64,000 nt of DNA from PNAI01 sp035574295 (GTDB lineage: Bacteria > Pseudomonadota > Alphaproteobacteria > Rhizobiales > Xanthobacteraceae), in NCBI GenBank assembly GCA_035574295.1, contig DATLYX010000013.1:58562-122561 (forward strand). The letters are read 5' to 3'. Below the pieces are notes generated by a model, which saw only the letters and a program-made list of their open reading frames with translations, ran no database searches and had not been told where the DNA came from. Shown here piece by piece: positions 17,117-25,600 of the stretch (position 1 is the first letter of the stretch; every line of letters begins with the position of its first letter). The translations under genes and the position numbers were made by a program.

Positions 17117-18356
17117 TTTCGCCTTTGCCAATGACGTGCGCGCCGCGGCCGAGCTGGATACGCCGCGGACGTCGCGCATGCTGCTCTACACGACGCTGGC
17201 ATTGCTCGTCGTGGGTCTGATCTGGGCGCATTTCGCGGTGCTGGACGAGGTCAAACGCGGCAACGGCCGCGTGGTCCCCTCGCGTCAGACCCAGGTGGTG
17301 CAATCGCTCGAGGGCGGCATCGTCGGCGAGATCCTGGTCCGCGAGGGCGACATCGTTCAGCAGGGCCAGCCGCTGATGCGGATCGACGACACAAAATTCG
17401 CGTCCGAATTCGGAGAGGTGCGCGAGCGGCGCGCCGCGGTCGCAGCGCGGGTCGCGCGGCTCGAGGCGGAGGCGCAGGGGCAGAGCAGCGTCAACTTCCC
17501 GCCGGAGCTTGCCCAAATCGCTCCGGCGGCAGTGGCCACCGAAGCCAATGTGTTCGAAGCGCGGGCGCGCAAGCTCGCTCAGGACATCGACGTGCTGGTG
17601 AAGCAGGAGGCCAGGCTCACCGACGCCTACAAACTTATCAACGACGAAATTCGGATCATGCGGCCGCTGTTCCAGCAGAAGGTCGTGCCGGAGATCGAGT
17701 GGATCCGCCTGCACCAGCGGGAGGCCGACGTCCGCGGGCAGCTTGCTGAAACCCAGTCGAAAATAGCCAATGCCAAGGCCGCGTTTCGCGCCCAGGCCGA
17801 GGAGGATTTGGCAAAATCGCGGGGCGACCTTGCGGTGCTCGACGAGAACATCAAGTCAGCGCAGGACCGCGTGCGGCGCACCGAGCTGAAGTCGCCGGTG
17901 TACGGGGTGGTGAACAAACTCAACGTCACGACCATCGGTGCGGTGGTGCAACCTGGCGGCAATCTCATGGATATCGTGCCGCTCGATGATACGCTTTTGG
18001 TCGAAGGGCGCATCCGCCCGCAGGACATCGCCTTCATCCGCCCCAACCAGCCGGCGGTGGTGAAGGTCACCGCTTACGATCCTTCCGTCTATGGTTCACT
18101 GAAAGGCCATGTGGAGCGCATTTCCGCCGACACGATTTTGGACGAGAAGGAGCGGCTGACGGAACCGAGGCCCGAGCTGTTCTACCGGGTGATGGTGCGC
18201 ACCGACAAAAATTATCTCGGCACACCCGAGCACCCGCTGCCGATCATCCCCGGCATGGTTACGACGGTGGAAATTCTCACCGGCGAAAAAACGGTGCTGG
18301 ATTATCTCTTGAAGCCGGCCCGCACGCTGCGTGACGAGGCGCTGCGCGAAAGATAA
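17103..18356 (+). CDS. HlyD-family membrane fusion protein of the type I secretion system
   Basis: A 417-residue periplasmic adaptor that bridges the ABC exporter and the TolC-like channel. One membrane segment near the N-terminus (MLLYTTLALLVVGLIWAHFAV, about 26-46) anchors it. A lipoyl half-motif follows in QTQVVQSLEGGIVGEILVREGDIVQQGQPLMRIDD, then a long coiled-coil hairpin (about 100-270), a second lipoyl part LKSPVYGVVNKLNVTTIGAVVQPGG, and the beta-barrel domain VEGRIRPQDIAFIRPNQPAVVKVTAYD. The ending PGMVTTVEILTGEKTVLDYLLKP is the HlyD family close. Its ATG lies within the 3' end of the exporter gene, so the two are translationally coupled. Confidence 0.94.
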   Translation: MRRSDFAFANDVRAAAELDTPRTSRMLLYTTLALLVVGLIWAHFAVLDEVKRGNGRVVPSRQTQVVQSLEGGIVGEILVREGDIVQQGQPLMRIDDTKFASEFGEVRERRAAVAARVARLEAEAQGQSSVNFPPELAQIAPAAVATEANVFEARARKLAQDIDVLVKQEARLTDAYKLINDEIRIMRPLFQQKVVPEIEWIRLHQREADVRGQLAETQSKIANAKAAFRAQAEEDLAKSRGDLAVLDENIKSAQDRVRRTELKSPVYGVVNKLNVTTIGAVVQPGGNLMDIVPLDDTLLVEGRIRPQDIAFIRPNQPAVVKVTAYDPSVYGSLKGHVERISADTILDEKERLTEPRPELFYRVMVRTDKNYLGTPEHPLPIIPGMVTTVEILTGEKTVLDYLLKPARTLRDEALRER

Positions 18357-18544
18357 TTCAAAGTTTTACGAAATTCGACCAAACCCGGTGTCCTTGGGTC
18401 AATCCTGCGTCGGAGAATCCCGGGAATCACGAGGCGAATTAACCTGCCCGAACCGCCTCCACGGCTATCCAGAGCCCTGAAAACAAACAGGGACGCACGG
18501 CACGCTACAACCACGCGCGCCAAGTCCCTGACCACAGGGCGGCA

Positions 18545-19537
18545 GTGGTGGCAGGACACGGCGGTCTCGACGGCCTTAAGCGTTGGGTTGTGCTCGCCTT
18601 CGCGGCGACGCTGTGGAGCACGCACACGCCTGCAATTGCGATCGAGAGCGACAACCCGACCGCCGCACTGCCGCGCTACTTCACCATCAACGAAGTGATG
18701 GCCCGGCTCGACGGCCAGGCAGTCGATGCAAGATCTGGCGCCGAATCGCAGCTCGCGGCCATTGCCGCGGCTTCCACCGGTGCAACGCGGCGCGAAGCCC
18801 AGGCGCTCGCCGCACAGAGCGAGCCGTTCGGGCTCGCCAGCTTCCGCGCGCCCGAAGGTCCGCTGTGGGTCAAATGGCGCAACTTGGAAGGCGAACTCGC
18901 CGCCGAGGCGGACGTGCTGGCGCAATGCCGCGCCGAGCCGGAACGCTGCTGGAATCCGGCAGCGAAAAAATATCTGGCGCTGATCGGGCAGGCGCGGCAG
19001 CTCGGCGGGCGCGCGAAAATCGCCTGGCTCAACCGCGCCATCAATGCTGCGATCCGCTACATGAGCGACCCCGACCAACACGGTCTCGACGACCGGTGGA
19101 CGCCACCGCTTGCGACGTTGGAATCGGGGGTTGGCGATTGCGAGGACTATGCCATCGCCAAATATGTCGCACTGCGCGATGCGGGCTATGCAGCGGAGGA
19201 TCTGCGGCTCGTGATCGTGCGCGATCGCCTGGCGCGGCAGGACCACGCAGTGGCCGCGGTGCGCGAGGGCGGCCGCTGGATCATGCTGGATAACCGGCAC
19301 GACGTGCTGCTCGAGCGCAAGGATGCCTGGCACTTCACGCCGATGTTTGCGCTCGATCGGGAGGGCGTCAAACTGTTCGCCGCGCCCTATGGGGCGCCGC
19401 CGAGCGCACCGCCGCAGGTCGCGAGCGGCGGAATTTCAAATGATTCGGCCGGATTCGCACTTGGCGCGGATGAGCGCGACGGGCTTGGCCTGCGGCTCGA
19501 CGCCTTTGAGCCGCCGCCGTTGCGTGGCGGATTGTAG
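18545..19537 (+). CDS. LapG-type periplasmic transglutaminase-like cysteine protease (BTLCP family)
   Basis: A 330-residue bacterial transglutaminase-like cysteine proteinase, the family of LapG, which clips the N-terminus of LapA-type adhesins to release them from the cell. After a signal peptide (VVLAFAATLWSTHTPAIA) the catalytic triad is visible as Cys199 in GVGDCEDYAIAKY, His234 in RQDHAVAAV and Asp249 in WIMLDNRHD. The acidic LDDRW (181-185) before the cysteine fits the calcium site known in LapG. It has a longer N-terminal region and a Pro/Gly-rich tail compared with P. fluorescens LapG. It starts with a GTG 188 bases after the HlyD gene and converges on the giant adhesin, its probable substrate. 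In characterised systems LapD restrains LapG when c-di-GMP is high. Confidence 0.88.
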   Translation: MVAGHGGLDGLKRWVVLAFAATLWSTHTPAIAIESDNPTAALPRYFTINEVMARLDGQAVDARSGAESQLAAIAAASTGATRREAQALAAQSEPFGLASFRAPEGPLWVKWRNLEGELAAEADVLAQCRAEPERCWNPAAKKYLALIGQARQLGGRAKIAWLNRAINAAIRYMSDPDQHGLDDRWTPPLATLESGVGDCEDYAIAKYVALRDAGYAAEDLRLVIVRDRLARQDHAVAAVREGGRWIMLDNRHDVLLERKDAWHFTPMFALDREGVKLFAAPYGAPPSAPPQVASGGISNDSAGFALGADERDGLGLRLDAFEPPPLRGGL

Positions 19538-19555
19538 TTATCAGCCTTGTATTTC

Positions 19556-19583
19556 AAAAAACCCGCCGGCAATTGCCGGCGGG
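19556..19583 (-). terminator. Rho-independent terminator of the adhesin gene
   Basis: Read on the minus strand, a perfect palindrome (arms CCCGCCGGCAA and TTGCCGGCGGG, 19562-19583) is followed at once by six T, the layout of an intrinsic terminator. It lies 36 bases beyond the adhesin stop codon and in the gap between the two convergent genes, so it may also stop transcripts from the LapG-like gene, although no T-run follows on that strand. Confidence 0.85.
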
Positions 19584-19619
19584 GAACCGTTTCTGGCAGA
19601 TTGACGCGCGAGTGAGGGG

Positions 19620-22600
19620 CTAGGCCAGATCGAAATTGCCTGTCGTCACGGCTGCATTCGAATGGAAGATGCCGATCAGAGTCAATTCTCCGGCCTGGAT
19701 CGTGTTTGGCGTTCCAGTCTCAATGTACCGCCAGACGGAAAAGTTGGTGCTGTCGGTGGCGTTGATTACTAGCAACGCATCGTCATCGGCCCCTGAAGAG
19801 CTCGACGTCATATTGAACTCGGCGTTAAACGCCGCCGCTACCGCCGAAGCGTTACCGAGATCTGCAGTGGCAACAGCTTCGCTGCCGGACAAGAGGAATG
19901 CCTCTACGTCGCTGTTGTCCTCGCCGAGATCGACAGTTACTTTTCCAGGTCCGTTATTCCCCGTGGCAAAAAGGAAAATGTTGTTGTTGTTGCCGTCGTC
20001 GAGATCCGAATTCAGCTGGCCCGTGAAGCGGATTAGATCGATCTGACCGGCACTCCCGGTGGCGTCAAAGTTATGGACAGTATCGCCAAACTCGGACGCC
20101 GATGAAAAGACGATGATGTCCTGGACGTTATCGTCCGCAGCACCGGTATCAATCGTGTCGGCACCGTCACCACCAATCAATGTGTCGCCGCCTGCCCCAC
20201 CATTGATCGTGTCATTGCCGCTTCCGCCGTTGATCGTGTCACTGCCGGCGCCGCCGTCGAGGGTGTTATTGCCGGAATTGCCGGTGATGACGTTGTCGAG
20301 CTCGTTGCCGGTGCCGTTGATGTTGGCGCTGCCGGTGAGCGTCAGATTTTCAACGTTGGGGCCCAAAGTGTAGCCGAGGGACGATTGGACGGTGTCGGTG
20401 CCCTGGCCGGCGTTCTCGATAATCGCATCGCCCGCGCTGTCGACAACATAGGTGTCGTTACCGGCGCCGCCGACCATGAGATCGTTCCCGGCGCCGCCGT
20501 TGAGCGTGTCGTTGCCGTTGCCGCCGATGAGGACGTCGTTGCCCTCGTTGCCATTGAGGGTGTTGCTGGCGCCGTCGCGGCCAAGAAGGACGTCGCCAAG
20601 GCCGGTCCCGTTGATCGTGTTGTTCGTCTGGCGGATGAGCGTAACAGAGGCCGAATCCGACAGGCCGTTGGCGGTGCCGGTATAAGTGAAGGTGCCGCCG
20701 TCGGCTGCGCTGCCGCTCTCTTCGGTGAAGGTGACGTTGACGCCGGCGTGCGACACGCTGCCATCGGTCGCGCCGCCGACGCTGGAAATCGTGATGACAT
20801 GACCCTCGGCATCGCTGTCGTTGAACAGCAACGCATAATCCGGAATGACGATCTGGTCGTTGCCGGGCACGGTCGGGAAATTGGTGATGACCTGGTCGTC
20901 GCGCACGATCGGCGCGTGGTCGGCGGTGGACACCACGATGCGCAGCAGGTTGCCGGCGGTGTCGCCGTCGTTGTCGGTCAACACGAACGGGATCAGGTCG
21001 GTGAAGCTGCTCGCGACGTTGGCGGGCGCGGTGTAGCTGAACGTGCCGCCGTCCATGTCGACGGTGAACACGCCGCCGGAGGCCGCGTTCACGGTGAGCA
21101 CCTTGGTCGCGGTATTGAAACTGCCGTTGTTCGGGCCGCCGCTGACTAAGATCGAGCCGCCGCCAGCCGGATCGTAGGTATAGGTGGTGCCGTCGACGGT
21201 GACCGACTTGATGTAGCCGCCGTCGGCGCCGAAGCTGCCGGGCAGCACACCGTCGGTCAAAAGATTGCCGGTGGTTCCGGTGACGGTGCCGACCAGCGTC
21301 GCCTCGAGCTGTCCCATGTCGGTGACGACGATGGCGTTGGTGTTGGTGCCGGTCTGGCCGTCGTAGGCGATCGGGTTGAGCGCACTTTGGGTTACACCGG
21401 TCCCCATACCGAGCGCGAACGAGTCGATCTGGTTGGCAGAGAGGAAGCTCACCCATGCGGCTTCCTCGGTGGCATTGATGCCGGCGCTGCCGCTCGGTGC
21501 GTTCGGCTCGCCGTCGGACATGAAGTAGGACACGTTCTCCACGCCGGCGGTGGTGAGCTTGCCGGAGCTGGCGAAGGCGGTCTGCGCCGTCGAAAGCGCG
21601 GCATCGTAGTTGGTGCTGCCGTTGGCGGTCAGCGCGGCGACCGCCGCCTTGGCCTGGTCGACGGTCATCCAGACGCTGCCGATCGCCGAGGCGCTGCTGC
21701 TGAAGGTGACGATGCGCACGCGCACGTCGCCGAGATTGTCGTATTGCTCGAGCAGCTCGTTGACCGCGGCCTTCATCACGTCGAGGCGCGACAGTCCGGT
21801 GAGGCCCGACGGGTCGTCCATGCTGCCCGAGACGTCAAGGATCAGCATCAGGTTGGTGTCGTGGCCTGAGGGCGTGAGCGGTTTGATCACCTCGTTGGCG
21901 GCCGGCACGTCGTCGACGATGTTGATCGACAGGGTGTCGGTCGCCGAGGAGCCGTCGACGTCGGTGAGCACCACGGAGAAATTCTCGAACAGGCTGTTTG
22001 TGCCGTTGCCGAGCGGATGATTCTCGTTGTCAAGCAGCGTGTAGGTGTAGGTGATCTCGCCGGTCGCCGGATTGAAGGTGGTGAACGAGAGCGTGTTGCC
22101 GAGCGGCGTGGTGAACGAGGTCGGCGTGAACACGCCGTCGGTGATCACCGCATGGCCGCCGACGATGAGATCGTCGAGCCCGTCCGGCGCGCTGATGGTG
22201 AAAGTACCGGTCTGCGTCGTCGATTCCTTCGACAGGTCCGATCCCTCGGATTCGCCCGCGCCGCGGCTGGCGAGCAGGTCGTCTTCGTTCACGACCAGGT
22301 CGCCGCCCTGTGCCTGCGGAGTGAGCCCGCTGATGCTGACGCCGCCGTCGCTGCCGAAGATGGTGATCGTCAGCATGGCGAACGACTGATCGCCGTCGCC
22401 GTCCTCAATCCAGTAGCCGAAGGTTTCGGTGAGGGTGTCGCCGTTCCCAAGCGCAACGACGCTGGGGTGGCTGTGGTTGAGCGTGTAGGTGTAGGCGCCG
22501 TTGCTGCCGACCGTGATCGTGCCGTACAGGCCGCTCAGCGTGCCGCCCGCCGCGCCGACCCAGGTGACGATGGAATCGGCGCCGCCGATGTCTGCCTGGT

Positions 22601-25600
22601 CGGCGAAGCTGCCACTCGGCGCGCCGGGGTGCGCCTGACCTTGCAGCACGTTGCCGGTGGCGACGAGACTGGTGTTTTCCTGCACCCAGTTGGTGTCGGA
22701 AGCGGCTGCCGGCACGTCGTCGACGATCCTGATCGAGAGTGTATCGGTGGTGCTGGAGCCATCGACGTCGGTGAGGACGACCGTCAGGTTATCGAACAGA
22801 TCGTTGGCACCGCTGCCCGGATCGTGCGTCTCATTATCGACGAGTGTGTAGCTATAGCTAACCTCGCCGGTGGCCGGATTGAAGCTGGTGAACGAAAGCG
22901 TATTGCCGAGCGGGGTGGTGAACGAGGTCGGTGTGAACACGCCGTCGGTGATCACCGCATGGCCGCCGACGATGAGATCGTCGAGCCCGTCCGGCGCGCT
23001 GACAGTGAAGCTGCCGGTCTGGGTCAGGGCCGTAGCGTTGGGGGCCGAGCCATCCGGCAAATTGGCCTCGCTCACGGTCGCGTCGCCGCCCTGCGCCTCC
23101 GGAGTGAGGCCGGTGATGGTCACGCCGTCGTCGGTGCCGTGGATGGTGATCGTCAACGTCGCGGCAGAGCTGTCGCCGTCTCCGTCGATAAGCGTGTAGC
23201 CGAAGCTCTCGGTCAGGCTCTCGCCGGCCGAAAGGGATTGCACGGCTGCCAGCGCATTGTTGAGCGTGTAGTTGTAGCTGCCGTCGGCGCCAACGGTGAG
23301 CGTCCCGTACAGGCCGGTCACCGTATTGCCGACCGCGCCGCTCCAGGCGATGGTGATGCCGTCAGCGCTCGCGGTGTCCGGGGTGCCGTCGGTGGCATTG
23401 GCGTCGCTGCCGCCTGAACCGGTGATGACGTTGCCGTCGGCGGTCAGCGGGCCGTCTTCGCTGACGGAGTCGACGTCGTCGCGGGCGACCGGCGCGTCGT
23501 CGAAGAATTGCGTCAGCACGCCGAGGTCGATGCTCTGGCTGGCGCTGTCGCCGTCGGCGTCGGTCGCCGTCGCCATCAGCAGCACCAGATTGGGATTGAT
23601 GCTGACGGACTCACTAGCACCGTGCAGGACCGCGCGCTGCTGGTCGAGTGTGACGTTGGCGGCGGCATCGACCGAAATCACGAAAACCACGTCGCCGCTT
23701 GCGTTGCGGCCTTCGATGCTGCCGCCGTTCATGTACAGCCGCACCGGATCGCCGGTGAGCGTGTCGACGAGTCCGGAATCGGTGCCGTCGCCGCCGATGA
23801 TGGCGAGCGAATACTGAAGGTTGCCCGGGCCATCCGCGCCGAAAGACACGGAAAACGCGGTCGCGAAATTCATGGCCGCATCCGTAGCCAGAGATGTATC
23901 GTCAACCGAGAGCGGTGCGGCCGGAATGGTGATCTTCAGGTTGTCGATCGCGTGCAGGTCGGCCGCATAGCCGGTGCGGGCGCCGAAGTAGAAATCGGAA
24001 TCGACCGGCAAGGTGCCGCCGACATCGATGTGATCAAAGATCACGGTCCCATTGTAGGACACCGTGACGAGCGTGCCCTGCATCGTCACCTCGACCGGAA
24101 CCGGCGAGGCGGTGTGCAGCGAACCGACAAAGGAGGCCTTTTTCACGCCGCCGAACCACAACGCGATCTCGTTGACGACGTCGGCGCCGCCAATCCAGGG
24201 ACCGCCGTTGAACCAGGTGTCGAACGTCAACGCCAAGCCGGACACCGCGGGTTCTTCCGCATAGACACCCTGATCCGGACCGTTCGTGTTGAGATCGTTG
24301 CCGACCTGGAAGCTGAAGCCGTCGGCCCTTTCCAGGTTGCCGCTGTCCGCAATCAGGAGATCGAAGGAGGCGTGAAAATCGCCGGTAAACGACGGCCCGG
24401 CGTCGATCCGGAGCCAGTTCATCTGGTCCTGTGCCTCCGGGGTCAGAACCAACTGCCCGCCGCTGATGCCGGCGCCTGCGCCGCCCACGATGTTGAGCGG
24501 TGTCGCGCCTTTGAGATCGTTGGTCGAAAAATCGTTGTTGTAGATGATGGCTGAGCCGGCTTCGATGTTTGCGCTCACCGTCGGCATGTCGTCGTCGATT
24601 GTGACCGTGAGCGAGCCGTTTGCCGCATCCCCGTCGCTGTCGGTGACCGTGTAGCTGATTGTGACGGTGGCGTCGTTCTCGTCGTCGCCGGCAGCATGCA
24701 GGACCGGTTTCAACAGGGTGACAGTGTAAGCGCCGGTCGAGACGTCGGTAACCGTCACCGTCATGATGTCGCCGCGTGCCGACGAAATCGTGAGCGTGTT
24801 GGTGGCGGCGTTCCAGGTCGAAGTCACGCTCTCCGTGCCCAGCGTTGCCGGGCCGGAGAGAACGAGCGACTGCACCCCGTCGGCGCCCGCCACATAGCCG
24901 AGGCTGCCGCTCGTTGACGTCAGGGTTCCCGCCGCATCGCCGCTGCCGTTGCCGGCAATGCCGCCGCCGAGGCCCTCATCGTCGAGCAGGTCCGGCGCAG
25001 CAACGTCCGCGGCCGCGGGAGTATCGTCGATGACCCGGATGCTGAGGGTGGAGGCGGCGCTGTCGCCGTCGGTGTCGGTCAGGATCACCGGCATGTTGTC
25101 GAACACCGAATCCGCGCCGGCCGCTGCGTGCGTCTCGTTGTCGAGCAGTGTGTAGAAGTAGCTGACGGTGCCAGTGCCGGCATCGAAGCCGACGATTTTG
25201 AGCTCGTTGCCGAGCGGCGTGGTGATGACGATGTTGGTCGCGGCGCTGTCGGCAAGCGCGGCCGCCGTAACCGCCGTCCCATTGATGCTCAGCGTGTCGA
25301 TCCCGTCGTGCGCGTCAATGACGAAGGTGCCCGCCTGGGTGAGAGCCGCCGCGTCGGGCGCCGAGCCGTCGGCAAGGTTGGCATCGTTCACCGTGGCGTC
25401 GCCGCCCTGAGCCTCGGGCGTGAGACCGCTGATGGTCACGCCATGATCGGCGCCGACGATGGTGATGGTCAGAGTGGCGACGGCGCTGTCGCCGTCGCCG
25501 TCGGTGATCGTATAGGTGAAGGTGTCGGTCAGCGTCTCGCCGAACCGCAACGCCTGCACGGCGGGATCGGCATTGTTGAGCAGGTACGAATAGTTGCCGC

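Noticed and set aside
20170..20560. Short tandem units in the adhesin 3' region, considered as a CRISPR-like array
   Set aside because: The units are codons for GGxGxDxLx calcium-binding nonapeptides within one open frame; there are no spacers.
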